Source of the DNA: Veillonella rodentium
GTDB taxonomy: Bacteria; Bacillota; Negativicutes; Veillonellales; Veillonellaceae
Direction: 5' to 3'
DNA length: 64,000 bases
Assembly: GCF_900187285.1 (NCBI RefSeq)
Contig: NZ_LT906470.1
Coordinates: forward strand, 1,317,501-1,381,500
The notes beneath the pieces were generated by a model. That model had not been told where the DNA came from. It saw only the letters and a program-made list of their open reading frames with translations, and made no database searches. This document shows, piece by piece, positions 24,194 through 35,558 of the stretch (positions within the stretch are counted from its first letter, which is position 1; each line of letters begins with the position of its first letter). The position numbers were made by a program, and so were the translations under genes.

Positions 24194-25435
24194 TCAGTCT
24201 CCCTTCTGATTACACTCGCGGCGCATCATGGAATACGGCTCAAGAGGCGTATCCATATAAAGGCGGACTCTCATTTGCGCATGCGGTGCCACATCGATAG
24301 AATTGCCGTCCTCATCCGTCATCATCTCGATAACGGCTTCGACTAAATCACCTTTCGGCTGACAGAATTCAACCTTATCGCCGACCTTGAAATTATTGCG
24401 TTGTTCAAGATCCACATATTTTTCTTCTTCATTATAGCCCAAAACTAAACCGATGAAATCGTGACTCTGCGTATTCGTGGATTTACCGTAGTTTTGTGCG
24501 CTTTCATCAGGTCGACCTTCGGCAAAGCCGTCAGTATACGGACGATGAGAGATTTTTTCCAATTCCTCAATCCATTCAGGACGCACATACCAGTCCTTGC
24601 CTTCTTTCAAATACGTGTCGATAGCTGTGCGATACACCTTGGCCACCGTCGCAACATAGTGAACGGATTTCATGCGGCCTTCGATTTTAAGGCTGTCTAT
24701 ACCGGCCTCATAGAGGTCAGGAATACGATGAATCAGGCATAAATCCTTGGAGTTAAAAATATAGGTACCATGTTCATCCTCTTCGATAGGATAATATTCG
24801 CCGGGACGATTGGACTCCACAAGGGAGTATTTCCAGCGGCAGGATTGAGAACATTGACCGCGGTTCGCATCGCGATTTCCCGTCATATAGTTCGATAGAA
24901 GGCAGCGTCCCGAATACGAGATACACATGGAACCATGAACGAAGGACTCGATTTCGATATCTACATGGTCCTTCATTTCTTTAAGGTCCGCCAGCGATAC
25001 TTCACGAGCCGCCACGACACGGGCGGCCCCCAATTCCTTCCACATCTGTACAGTATGCCAGTTTGTAGTGGACGCTTGCGTACTCACGTGTAACTCAAGC
25101 CCCGGAGCCACGCGTTTTGCAAGGCTGAAAATTCCCATATCCGCCACGATGATGGCATCGACATTGATGCTTTCAAGGAATTTCAAATAATCCTCCAAGC
25201 CTTCAAAGTCCTCATTATGAGGAATAATATTGCAGGTGACGTGGATTTTCTTGCCATGAGAATGTACAAATTCCACCGCTTCCTTCAGCTCTTCATCGGA
25301 GAAGTTCGAGTTTCCCGCGCGAAGTCCGAAACGCTTCCCTGCACAATAGACGGCATCCGCGCCATAGCGAATCGCCATCTTCAATTTATCCATATTGCCC
25401 GCTGGGCAAAGTAATTCCATAAAATGTTCTGCCAT
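24194..25435 (-). CDS. U32-family protein, probable tRNA hydroxylation factor (TrhP/YrrO-like)
   Basis: 413 residues from the ATG at 25435, which overlaps the stop of the methyltransferase gene by one base (TAATG). MELLCPAGNMDKLKMAIRYG and DAVYCAGKRFGLR are the U32 start; ESFVHGSMCISYSGRCLLSNY and RGQCSQSCRW give the conserved cysteines thought to hold an iron-sulfur cluster. Bacillus TrhP1/TrhP2 (YrrN/YrrO) hydroxylate U34 of tRNA with prephenate-derived chemistry, and the next gene is the matching methyltransferase. The name peptidase is historical. Confidence 0.85.
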   Translation of the reverse strand: MAEHFMELLCPAGNMDKLKMAIRYGADAVYCAGKRFGLRAGNSNFSDEELKEAVEFVHSHGKKIHVTCNIIPHNEDFEGLEDYLKFLESINVDAIIVADMGIFSLAKRVAPGLELHVSTQASTTNWHTVQMWKELGAARVVAAREVSLADLKEMKDHVDIEIESFVHGSMCISYSGRCLLSNYMTGNRDANRGQCSQSCRWKYSLVESNRPGEYYPIEEDEHGTYIFNSKDLCLIHRIPDLYEAGIDSLKIEGRMKSVHYVATVAKVYRTAIDTYLKEGKDWYVRPEWIEELEKISHRPYTDGFAEGRPDESAQNYGKSTNTQSHDFIGLVLGYNEEEKYVDLEQRNNFKVGDKVEFCQPKGDLVEAVIEMMTDEDGNSIDVAPHAQMRVRLYMDTPLEPYSMMRRECNQKGD

Positions 25436-26040
25436 TATTGGTTGTGTCCTTTCCACACACTCACACTCATACCGTCCCCCATAGGGTAAATCGTGGTATT
25501 AAATAATTCTTTGTTTTCTACAAAGTTCAAATATTCCTGCAATCGTTTAACGATTGTCTTAAAGCGCTTCGGCGCCTCTTTTTCGCCGCGCACGTAACCT
25601 CTGAAGAGTACATTATCCGCGAGGATAACGCCCCCTTCTTTCACATGCGGCAAAATCAGTTCCAATTGTTTTAAATACTGACCTTTCGGCCCATCCAAAA
25701 AGACGAGATCATATTCGCCTACAAGATTCGTTAACACCTGAGACGCATCACCTTGAATCAAGGTAATCTCATCCGCATAGGCGGATTGGTCAATATAATA
25801 TTTCGCCATTTTATGACGCACCTCATCCAGTTCTATGGATGTAATGCGGCCTCCCTCATCAAGCAGAGGAGCCATCAACAGGGTGGAATATCCAATGGCG
25901 GTGCCCACCTCCAACACGGAGGTGGGCCGATATAATCCTATTAATTCTTCAAACAGATGTACCTCCGATTCTCGCAAAATCGGTACATCATTAAGCATCG
26001 CATAAATACGCTGTTCATTTAAAATATCATTTAATGTCAT
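25435..26040 (-). CDS. trmR: SAM-dependent O-methyltransferase (TrmR-like)
   Basis: 201 residues. The Rossmann core shows VLEVGTAIGYSTLLMA (SAM-binding motif I), ITSIELDEVRHKMA, LVFLDGPKGQYLKQL and GGVILADNVLFRGYV with metal-binding Asp and Asn residues typical of the COMT-like family. B. subtilis TrmR (YrrM) in the same position methylates 5-hydroxyuridine 34 to 5-methoxyuridine. Gene order mltG-trmR-U32 supports the name. It starts 23 bp after mltG. Confidence 0.85.
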   Translation of the reverse strand: MTLNDILNEQRIYAMLNDVPILRESEVHLFEELIGLYRPTSVLEVGTAIGYSTLLMAPLLDEGGRITSIELDEVRHKMAKYYIDQSAYADEITLIQGDASQVLTNLVGEYDLVFLDGPKGQYLKQLELILPHVKEGGVILADNVLFRGYVRGEKEAPKRFKTIVKRLQEYLNFVENKELFNTTIYPMGDGMSVSVWKGHNQ

Positions 26041-26063
26041 GAAAGTAGATAGATTCTCCTACA

Positions 26064-27470
26064 TTATCGATAGTTGTATTGATTGGAGTTTGTCCCGCCG
26101 GACGGATTCACGGGTTGCGGTCGCTGTACCTGAATAGGCGGCACATTCGACTGCGACGAATTCGGAATCACGTTCTGCATCGATTCCGGTGCCGTCGTAA
26201 CAGGAATCGTCGTCGGTACATAATTACTGCCGGAGTCGGCATTCGATGTTGCAGGCGGTGCACTCTGTGCGGCTTCCGGTGCCGTCGTGACAGGAATCGT
26301 TGTCGGTGTATACTTAGTGGTCGGTTCTACATCAACATATTGAGAATCCGCTTCCACCGCTTCCGCCGAACTGTAATTGTAATTAGGCTCAGTAGTAGCA
26401 GCAGCCACATCATAGTTAGGCCCTGCCGCCTGCGCCGCGGATTCATTACTGGACGACGTGGAATCACTGCCGTAGATCTTATGAACCGCCGCTAAATGTT
26501 CCTCATAGGTTTTAGAGAAGTGATTATGACCTTCTTTATCCGCTACGAAGTACAAATAATCCGTGTTTTCGGAATGAAGCACCGCATCAAGAGATTTTTT
26601 ACCGGGATTTGCAATCGGTCCCGGTGGTAAGCCTTTGCTCACATATGTATTATAAGGGCTCTGTAATTGAGTATCCCCCAATGTTACATGTTCCTTCGCA
26701 TAACCGAGTACATAGGAAATCGTCGCATCGGACTGCAATGGAATGCCATGAGCCAAACGTTTTTTAAATACACCAGCAATAGTCGGACGATCCGCATCAA
26801 ATAGAGATTCACGTTCAACAATAGACGCCAATGTCACAAAGTCGTGAATACTCATATGTTGAGCCTGAATCTGTTTTTTTACGGCCGGAGTCAGATAGCG
26901 GTTCATTTCATCCGCCATCATTTGAATCACATTGCGCGGTGTCGCATCTACAGGAATCTCATATGTACTTGGAAATAAAAATCCCTCTACGGGATATGTT
27001 TCGGGCTTTGTCCCCTTCATATACGGATAGGGTACAAAGGTCTTCGCTTCCTCTAAAAAGTCCTTCGACTTCATGATCTTATTCTTCTCAAGCTCAATCG
27101 CGATATCGCCTACCGTGTAACCTTCCGGAATAGTCAGGCGAATTGATTTTACATGACCCTCCTGCAACAGGGAAATGAGTTCTTTCACAGACACCTTATT
27201 CGGAATCTGATAATGCCCCGTTTGAAGCTTATCACCGGTACCGCTCAACAGCAGCCACAGCTTAAAGCCTTGAGTGGAACGGATGAGGCTTTTTTCATAA
27301 AGCATGTCCGCAATTTCTGATCCCGTTTGATTCTTATCGATGACCACCACTTGAGATCCGTCATCCTGAGCAAATGTATTCGGCATATAGTACAATGCAC
27401 TGAGGCCGCCTACGATAACCAAAATACCTACGATAATCATAATACAAATATATTTTAAGGGTTTTCTCAC
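26064..27470 (-). CDS. mltG: Endolytic transglycosylase MltG with long repeat tail
   Basis: 468 residues from a GTG at 27470, after AAGGAA. One N-terminal helix (YICIMIIVGILVIVGGLSALYY) anchors it. The YceG/MltG domain follows: LTIPEGYTVGDIAIELEKN, VEGFLFPSTYEIP, LASIVERESLFDADRPTIAGV with catalytic Glu, and LQSDATISYVLG, SPYNTYVSKGLPPGPIANPG. It cuts nascent glycan strands during peptidoglycan synthesis. From about residue 340 there is an extra low-complexity tail of about 130 residues, rich in P, T, S, N and A, with two near-identical PTTIPVTTAPE units. Confidence 0.92.
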   Translation of the reverse strand: MRKPLKYICIMIIVGILVIVGGLSALYYMPNTFAQDDGSQVVVIDKNQTGSEIADMLYEKSLIRSTQGFKLWLLLSGTGDKLQTGHYQIPNKVSVKELISLLQEGHVKSIRLTIPEGYTVGDIAIELEKNKIMKSKDFLEEAKTFVPYPYMKGTKPETYPVEGFLFPSTYEIPVDATPRNVIQMMADEMNRYLTPAVKKQIQAQHMSIHDFVTLASIVERESLFDADRPTIAGVFKKRLAHGIPLQSDATISYVLGYAKEHVTLGDTQLQSPYNTYVSKGLPPGPIANPGKKSLDAVLHSENTDYLYFVADKEGHNHFSKTYEEHLAAVHKIYGSDSTSSSNESAAQAAGPNYDVAAATTEPNYNYSSAEAVEADSQYVDVEPTTKYTPTTIPVTTAPEAAQSAPPATSNADSGSNYVPTTIPVTTAPESMQNVIPNSSQSNVPPIQVQRPQPVNPSGGTNSNQYNYR

Positions 27471-27564
27471 GATATTGAGTTCCTTTCTATCAAATAAGCG
27501 TCAATTGTCACTCTATTATACCATAAACTCTATATTTCCCCTATGAAGTTCAGGACATAAAAAT

Positions 27565-27590
27565 AGCGCATCACCCCATGGCAATACGCT
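27565..27590 (-). terminator. Terminator after the DUF1292 gene
   Basis: AGCGTAT and ATGCGCT pair (one GU) around a 12-nt loop on the minus strand, followed by ATTTTTAT. It separates the ireB-ruvX-DUF1292 transcript from mltG. Confidence 0.65.
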
Positions 27591-27604
27591 ACATTTACAA
27601 TGGA

Positions 27605-27901
27605 TTACTCGTCGTCATCCATATCCTCATACAATTTTACCAGAGCTTCGAAATGTTCATCATCTTCATCCAAAGGCACATATTCCTCTACGCCTTCTTC
27701 ATTTGTTTCGATACGGGCCAAGATCATATACGTATCATCTTGACCTTCATGGTCAGCCTCTTCCTCCTGCACATGTACAAGAACGGCGTATTCTTGGCCT
27801 TCATGATTCAAAACAACGTCTTCCGTGAAGTACTGTTTCTTACCGTTTTCATCTTCGAATTCCAAGTAATACACTTCGCCTTCAAAATTTTGGTCAACCA
27901 T
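27605..27901 (-). CDS. DUF1292 protein (YrzB-like)
   Basis: 98 residues, strongly acidic. MVDQNFEGEVYYLEFEDENG, FTEDVVLNHEGQEYAVLVHV and TYMILARIETNEEGVEEYVP match the DUF1292 family; B. subtilis yrzB occupies the same place between yrrK and yrrL. No function is established. GGAGGG precedes the start. It is co-transcribed with ruvX, 22 bp upstream. Confidence 0.85.
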   Translation of the reverse strand: MVDQNFEGEVYYLEFEDENGKKQYFTEDVVLNHEGQEYAVLVHVQEEEADHEGQDDTYMILARIETNEEGVEEYVPLDEDDEHFEALVKLYEDMDDDE

Positions 27902-27923
27902 TGGAAACCCTCCTTTTAAATAC

Positions 27924-28343
27924 TTATTTATTAAACTGCAAGCGATCTAAATATCCTTGCAAAATTACAACCGCTGCCATCTTGTCGATCACAGATTTGC
28001 GTTTTTTACGACTTACATCAGCTGCGATGAGTTGGCGTTCCGCCATGACGGTGGATAACCGCTCATCCCAATAAGTAACAGGTAAATCGATGACTTCTTT
28101 CATCTTGGCGACGAATTCCTCCGTCTTTACAGCTCTATCCCCTTTTGTACCATTCATATTTTTCGGCATTCCCACGACCAGCTCATGCACCTCGTATTCA
28201 GTGATAAGTTCCTGCAGTCTGTGAAAATCCTTTTCAAGGGATGTTCTGCGAATGGTTTCTATGCCTTGCGCCGTCATGAGCAATGCATCACTGCAGGCGA
28301 TGCCGATAGTCCGGCTGCCTACGTCCAATGACATAATCCTCAT
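27924..28343 (-). CDS. ruvX: RuvX/YqgF-family RNase H-fold nuclease
   Basis: 139 residues, family length. MRIMSLDVGSRTIGIACSD holds the first catalytic Asp; LVVGMPKNMNGTKGDRA and YWDERLSTVMAERQL give the conserved Glu, with a final Asp in SVIDKMAAVVILQ. YqgF proteins have been proposed as Holliday-junction resolvases and act in 16S rRNA 5' end processing. Its ATG overlaps the ireB stop by one base (TAATG). Confidence 0.92.
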   Translation of the reverse strand: MRIMSLDVGSRTIGIACSDALLMTAQGIETIRRTSLEKDFHRLQELITEYEVHELVVGMPKNMNGTKGDRAVKTEEFVAKMKEVIDLPVTYWDERLSTVMAERQLIAADVSRKKRKSVIDKMAAVVILQGYLDRLQFNK

Positions 28344-28603
28344 TATAGTTGCTTAGCCTTTGCGTATTCTTTTAATAATTCTTCAATCAAATCATCCCGC
28401 TCTAAACGGCGAATGTCTGACCGTGCATTATTATAACTTGTGATATACGCAGGGTCACCGGAGATAAGATATCCCAGGATCTGATTAATCGGGTTATACC
28501 CTTTTTCTTGAATCGATTGATAAACGCGAGTAAGTACCTCTTCAGCTGTTACCGGTTCATCTTCAACTTTACGGAATAACATAGTTTCATCGGAAACCTT
28601 CAT
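28343..28603 (-). CDS. IreB family regulatory phosphoprotein (DUF965)
   Basis: 86 residues. VSDETMLFRKVEDEP, VYQSIQEKGYNPINQILGYL and ISGDPAYITSYNNARSDIRR are highly characteristic of the IreB/YrzL family. In Enterococcus IreB is phosphorylated by the kinase IreK and modulates cephalosporin tolerance; the role here is inferred only from family. GGAGGG precedes the start. First gene of ireB-ruvX-DUF1292. Confidence 0.92.
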   Translation of the reverse strand: MKVSDETMLFRKVEDEPVTAEEVLTRVYQSIQEKGYNPINQILGYLISGDPAYITSYNNARSDIRRLERDDLIEELLKEYAKAKQL

Positions 28604-28631
28604 GCATATCCCTCCTTTTCAGTACATCAGG

Positions 28632-28697
28632 CGAGGCCCGTCCTTGTGAAAGACGAGACTCAACCTCGTATGCTAACCGTCCGACTGGGCCGGATAG
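28632..28697 (-). promoter_or_regulatory. Structured leader upstream of ireB
   Basis: Minus-strand pairings: TCCG/CGGA (28691-28694 with 28680-28683) around ACTGGGC, extended by CTA/TAG; then CGAGG (28664-28668) with CCTCG (28632-28636), enclosing CGTC/GACG. No T tract follows, and the ireB ribosome binding site lies about 25 nt downstream. I recognise no known RNA family. The 28698-28776 part also holds an AT-rich inverted repeat (ATATATAACTG at 28718 and CAGTTATATAT at 28765) that may end alaS transcription. Confidence 0.4.
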
Positions 28698-28776
28698 TTA
28701 ATCTTAGCTTAGGTTACATATATAACTGCATAGTATTAAACAGTATATATCAATAATAATTATACAGTTATATATA

Positions 28777-31392
<2,616 letters not shown>

Positions 31393-31501
31393 GTGTATAT
31401 TCCTCCTAAAATTATTTACTCCTAATTATACCGTAAATAATATAGAAAATCTATCAAAAACCATGATAAGTCCGCATAATTCGTGGATTTTCACCATATA
31501 A

Positions 31502-31554
31502 AAAAGAGGTTATACGGATCAACAAGTACATAATTGATTCGTATAGCCTCTTTT
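31502..31554. terminator. Bidirectional terminator between alaS promoter region and the NlpC gene
   Basis: AAAAGAGGTTATACG-GATCAA and TTGATTCGTATAGCCTCTTTT pair over about 20 bp. Reading leftward it falls 17 nt after the NlpC/P60 stop, so it mainly serves that gene. Confidence 0.8.
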
Positions 31555-31570
31555 GAGCTAGTATAGAGTT

Positions 31571-32392
31571 TTAGCGTACAACGCGTTTCGCACCGATATA
31601 GCGTTCGCCCCAGTAACCGGAATCCAAGCTTGCTACAGCAACACCGCTGCTGGATGTAGCGCTGATGAATTGACCGTCGCCGATATAAATACCGGAGTGA
31701 GACGGGCCCGGTTCATAGGTTTCAAAGAATACCAAATCCCCTGCCTTCAAATTGGCACGAGATACTTCAACACCTACATTATATTGCTCATCCGCTAAAC
31801 GAGGCAAAGAAATACCCTGTTGCGCGAATACATATTTAACATAACCGGAGCAGTCAAAGCCGCTTGGTGTAGTGCCGCCAAATACATACGGTACACCGCG
31901 GTATTTGTTGGCTTCCGACAAAATAGCATGAATGCTGCTAGGTGTTTCACTCTTTGTAAGATTATTTAATCTAACTTTTTTCCCATTAATCGATTGACCG
32001 GCAATACGACGGGATGTGGCATTGCTGTTTGTGAAAGCAGACTTCGTTGCCACTGCTTTTGTTGCCGCATTATGCGTTAGCGCCGCCTTAGTAGAACGAG
32101 GGGCCCCCATTAAGGCATTATACGTTGCAGGACCTACAATACCGTCTACAGGAAGTCCGCGATCTTGTTGGAACAGGCGAACCGCCCATTTTGTTTCCTT
32201 ACCGTATACACCGTTTTTATCTGTTGCATTATAGCCGTGTTTAATCAGTTGCTGTTGAACCGCTGTAACACTTTTGCCTTTATCACCATATTGCAATATT
32301 GTTGCGGTTGTTGCGCCAACTATGGCAGTACTGGCACACACAAAAGTTAATGTTAATGCCGTTATTTTCGCCTTACTATATTTTGACTTCAT
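31571..32392 (-). CDS. Exported NlpC/P60 peptidoglycan endopeptidase with peptidoglycan-binding domain
   Basis: 273 residues from the ATG at 32392, after AAAGGA; a longer TTG start overlaps that site. Signal peptide MKSKYSKAKITALTLTFVCASTAIVGA, then a PG_binding_1 domain (LQYGDKGKSVTAVQQQLIKH, GPATYNALMG, residues about 31-95), a linker rich in A, T and S, and the NlpC/P60 domain: GFDCSGYVKYVF with catalytic Cys, PSHSGIYIGDGQFISA with catalytic His. It should cleave the stem-peptide bond between D-Glu and diaminopimelate. Stands alone with a terminator. Confidence 0.92.
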   Translation of the reverse strand: MKSKYSKAKITALTLTFVCASTAIVGATTATILQYGDKGKSVTAVQQQLIKHGYNATDKNGVYGKETKWAVRLFQQDRGLPVDGIVGPATYNALMGAPRSTKAALTHNAATKAVATKSAFTNSNATSRRIAGQSINGKKVRLNNLTKSETPSSIHAILSEANKYRGVPYVFGGTTPSGFDCSGYVKYVFAQQGISLPRLADEQYNVGVEVSRANLKAGDLVFFETYEPGPSHSGIYIGDGQFISATSSSGVAVASLDSGYWGERYIGAKRVVR

Positions 32393-32474
32393 ATGCTTCC
32401 TTTCCAAAAAAACTTAAAGTAAGTTACTTATTCAAAATATACTAACCGTCATTTATTTGCATTCACAAATACAG

Positions 32475-33485
32475 CTAGTCTTCCTTGCTTTGGTCGGTAT
32501 AAGTCTCCGACGCGATAAACACATCGGCACTGCTTGGTCCCATCACAGGTACCTCTTCATGCCCCTCAAAGTTTATTGCGGACTTAACCCAATACAAAGG
32601 CCGTTGCTTCACCTCTTCAAAAATACGACCTACATACTCGCCTATAATCCCCAAACCGACGAGTTGAATTCCACCAATAAATAAAATGGATACGCCTATT
32701 GTCGTCCATCCGTTAAGAGCTTGTCCCGTAAGGTACACATAAAGGAGATGCAGGATAAGTAAAAAACTCAGTCCCCCGCACAGTACACCTACATAGAGAG
32801 CCGCTCGCAACGGAACTCTGGAAAACGCTGTAACTCCATCTAGAGCGAAACGAATCATCTTGCGTACACTGAATTTGGAAACCCCTGCATATCTCGGAGG
32901 TGCCACGAAATGTAATTCCGCCTGTCGATATCCTAAGGCCCCGACAATGCCGCGCAAGAAACGTCCATGTTCCCGAAAGCGTTTCAGGGTGCCCAATGCT
33001 TTACTATTCATGAGGCGAAAATCGGATCCGCCCTCCACGATAGGAACATCAGCCATCTTATTCATTAGCTTGTAATAATACTTTGACGTGAAAGATTTAG
33101 CCCAGCTTGCGTCCTCTGTCGAGTCCCGTATGGTGCGCACCACATCATACCCTGACTCCCATAACCGAACGAGTTCGGGAATCAAAGCAGGCGGATGCTG
33201 CATATCACCATCCATTGTAATAACTGCATCACCATGAGCGTAATCAAGACCGCAAGTCAATGCCGTCTGATGCCCGAAGTTGCGAGCCAGCAATAACACT
33301 TTGACATGTTTATCATCGCTAGCAATTTCACGCAGTATCATAGCCGACGAATCAGTAGATCCATCATCTACATAGATTATTTCATAATCATATGTAAGAC
33401 CTGACATAACATCAGTTACAGCTTTGTAAAAAGTAGCTATATTATCCTCTTCGTTATATACAGGCACTACAATAGAAAGTAACAT
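32475..33485 (-). CDS. Family 2 glycosyltransferase, polyprenyl-phosphate type (GtrB/DPM1-like)
   Basis: 336 residues. GT-A fold: LSIVVPVYNEEDNI, EIIYVDDGSTDSSAMILREI, LARNFGHQTALTCGLDYA, AVITMDGDMQHPPALIPELV (DxD-like) and GGSDFRLMNSKAL. Two transmembrane helices near residues 235-258 and 270-292 precede a short cytoplasmic tail ending in acidic residues. This layout fits enzymes that load a sugar onto undecaprenyl phosphate for surface polysaccharide or lipid A decoration. Single gene; the sugar is unknown. The 33486-33762 stretch upstream shows nothing. Confidence 0.88.
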   Translation of the reverse strand: MLLSIVVPVYNEEDNIATFYKAVTDVMSGLTYDYEIIYVDDGSTDSSAMILREIASDDKHVKVLLLARNFGHQTALTCGLDYAHGDAVITMDGDMQHPPALIPELVRLWESGYDVVRTIRDSTEDASWAKSFTSKYYYKLMNKMADVPIVEGGSDFRLMNSKALGTLKRFREHGRFLRGIVGALGYRQAELHFVAPPRYAGVSKFSVRKMIRFALDGVTAFSRVPLRAALYVGVLCGGLSFLLILHLLYVYLTGQALNGWTTIGVSILFIGGIQLVGLGIIGEYVGRIFEEVKQRPLYWVKSAINFEGHEEVPVMGPSSADVFIASETYTDQSKED

Positions 33486-33762
33486 AAATCCTCCAAAGTA
33501 CTTTACTCACCTATTTTATGTGAAATAGTAAATTACGGCAAATGTCAAAGGTTAACAATAAAGCCAATTATCCGAACAAACCCAGTAAATACAAGGGTTA
33601 TTCACTTATAACCAAATTTCACCTTCATCTTTTTTATATATTAGTAATCCAAATAAATAAAAAATATATTTATTTTTAATTATGAAATCGTTTATATAAA
33701 ATCGATGAAAAAAGCACAAAAATGAACCTACGATGACCGCTATTGCAACAGGATTTTACCGC

Positions 33763-34140
33763 TTATAATCCGGCAGCATCAATCCAAGTTTGTAAATTCT
33801 CTTCCGCCGTTTCCATATCTTCATCATAAGCACCGGCCACTACGGGGTATCTGGAAACCTCTACAGTATGCAGAATAGAATCATCGCGACCGTTTTTATA
33901 GGTACCGATCCAGATGCCGGAAAACTGAGATTCATACCATTCCACCGGTTGATCCGTTTCATTAAAGGAAATTGTAATATGACCCCGTCCCAACGTTTCC
34001 AGTACTTCTACCTGTTCCTCCTCGGTAAGTCCCGTTTTCTCTATATAAACAGAATAGGTTTCACCGGTTTCTCGCAGTTGCTTCAGCGCAGCGCGCAACT
34101 CATTTAAAACGGCACGCACATTATTGTAATTTTCAATCAT
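33763..34140 (-). CDS. Hydrogenase expression protein, HupH/HyaF C-terminal-like
   Basis: 125 residues from the ATG at 34140, after AGGAG; the longer frame to 34200 overlaps the protease gene. LNELRAALKQLRETGETYSV, TGLTEEEQVEVLETLGRGHI and WYESQFSGIWIGTYKN fit the C-terminal domain of HupH/HyaF proteins, which help small-subunit maturation. It is shorter than HyaF (about 285 residues), carrying only one domain. Last gene of the hydrogenase operon. Confidence 0.7.
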   Translation of the reverse strand: MIENYNNVRAVLNELRAALKQLRETGETYSVYIEKTGLTEEEQVEVLETLGRGHITISFNETDQPVEWYESQFSGIWIGTYKNGRDDSILHTVEVSRYPVVAGAYDEDMETAEENLQTWIDAAGL

Positions 34141-34172
34141 ATAATCTCCTATTACAAATACATCTTCATGAA

Positions 34173-34748
34173 TTATTTTGGTTCTGCAGTAACGCCCCAA
34201 CGCTCCAGAACCTGTAAAACCCGCTTCTTTACCTCCGGCACGGCGCGCTGTACAACTTCGCTCGGTTCAAAGCCGATTTCGAGGGATTCCGGCTCGACAC
34301 CGATTACGACAGCATCCTCTAAAGGCTGCTCCTGAATCGCTCGGATACGAAGAATATCCTGCATTCCGACTTCATGAACCGAAATATGTTCCGTGAAGTA
34401 TTGCTCCACTTCCTTATGAGGGAACTCGTAAACAGTGCCGGGCGCTTCACCACCATTGATGGCGTCGACAAGGAGTATTTTTTTCATGCCCCGCATATAC
34501 GTCAACAGCTCCATCCCCATCGTACCGCCATCGATGATGCTTACAGCAGGTGTAAAGGAATATGAATGTTGTAATTCTTTCACAACATGCACACCGAGGC
34601 CTTCATCGGTCAGCAGGATATTACCGACCCCGAGGAGGACGATTTCATTATTACCGTCATCATAAAGGCTGTTTAAATCAATACGCGGACCCTCCGAGTC
34701 CGCGTATTCTTCCAAGCCTCTGATATATTCAGCACTTGTATCAGTCAT
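34173..34748 (-). CDS. hyaD: [NiFe] hydrogenase maturation protease
   Basis: 191 residues from the ATG at 34748, which overlaps the cytochrome stop (ATGACTGA). After a 35-residue extension come VLLGVGNILLTDEGLGVHVV with the nickel-binding Glu, DGGTMGMELLTYM with the binding Asp, LLVDAINGGEAPGTVYEF and SVHEVGMQDILRI with His. It clips the C-terminal peptide of the large subunit once nickel is in place. The target site DPCLACATH is present in the large subunit of the same operon. Confidence 0.9.
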   Translation of the reverse strand: MTDTSAEYIRGLEEYADSEGPRIDLNSLYDDGNNEIVLLGVGNILLTDEGLGVHVVKELQHSYSFTPAVSIIDGGTMGMELLTYMRGMKKILLVDAINGGEAPGTVYEFPHKEVEQYFTEHISVHEVGMQDILRIRAIQEQPLEDAVVIGVEPESLEIGFEPSEVVQRAVPEVKKRVLQVLERWGVTAEPK

Positions 34749-35547
34749 CTTGTAATTCTCTTTCTCTAGGATCGTTAGGATCGCTAGGTCGATATGTCGT
34801 AAAGGACGGTTTATCGATACGTTCACCACGACGACGTTTACCGTTCAAATCTTCAATATCAATCGGATCATGAGCGTAATATTTCATACCCGATACCATA
34901 GCGGATACTTCGCCGGATTCCTCCATCACATCTTCACGGAACGCCATATACACGTGAATGATAGTAAAGAACAAGAAACACCATGCTATGTAATGATGGA
35001 TGATATGAACCTTATATTCACCGCCAAACAGCGTGATGACCGGAGCCAGTGCACCTCCTAAAATACTATTAGGATTAATCATGCTGTACATGGCAAATCC
35101 CGTCAGAATTTCAAAGAAGAACAAAATATATACCGCTAAATATGCCGTACGGGCCAATGAGTTTCTTAGCCAATGATGTTCATGCTTCTGGGGAATCATC
35201 AGATAGTGCAATGTTGTTTCCCGTAAACCGTACCAGTATCGTTTTTGTCTAAATTTCGGCAACAATCTGTCACCGCGATTCCAAATCGCACCGGCAAATC
35301 GGAATATGAAGGAAAATGTCAGAATAACTCCGGCGATGAAATGGATGCGACGCATCGTTTCCATCGAAAACCAACCGTCGATAGCGAAGGTCGGCTCCGG
35401 ATTGCCTGTAATCGCCGCAAAGCCCGGATCACCTATATAAAGGCCGGTCCAGAACAATGCGGTTACACTGAGCACCATAGTCCAGTGGAATATGCGCAGC
35501 CATAAACTGAATACGACATACGCTTTTTTGTCAGTATGTATTAACAT
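34741..35547 (-). CDS. hyaC: [NiFe] hydrogenase b-type cytochrome subunit
   Basis: 268 residues with four transmembrane helices: LRIFHWTMVLSVTALFWTGLYIG, RIHFIAGVILTFSFIFRFAGAIW, AYLAVYILFFFEILTGFAM and IIHHYIAWCFLFFTIIHVYMAF. His residues in helices 1, 2 and 4 match heme b ligands of the HyaC/HupC family. It anchors the dimer and passes electrons to menaquinone. An unusual charged C-terminal tail (GKRRRGERIDKPSF..., rich in R and D) follows. 11 bp after hyaB. Confidence 0.9.
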   Translation of the reverse strand: MLIHTDKKAYVVFSLWLRIFHWTMVLSVTALFWTGLYIGDPGFAAITGNPEPTFAIDGWFSMETMRRIHFIAGVILTFSFIFRFAGAIWNRGDRLLPKFRQKRYWYGLRETTLHYLMIPQKHEHHWLRNSLARTAYLAVYILFFFEILTGFAMYSMINPNSILGGALAPVITLFGGEYKVHIIHHYIAWCFLFFTIIHVYMAFREDVMEESGEVSAMVSGMKYYAHDPIDIEDLNGKRRRGERIDKPSFTTYRPSDPNDPRERELQDD

Positions 35548-35558
35548 AATGCCACCCC

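Noticed and set aside
31393-31500. T-box leader for alaS
   Set aside because: The space is only about 110 bp and contains no AGGGTGGAACCGCG-like element.
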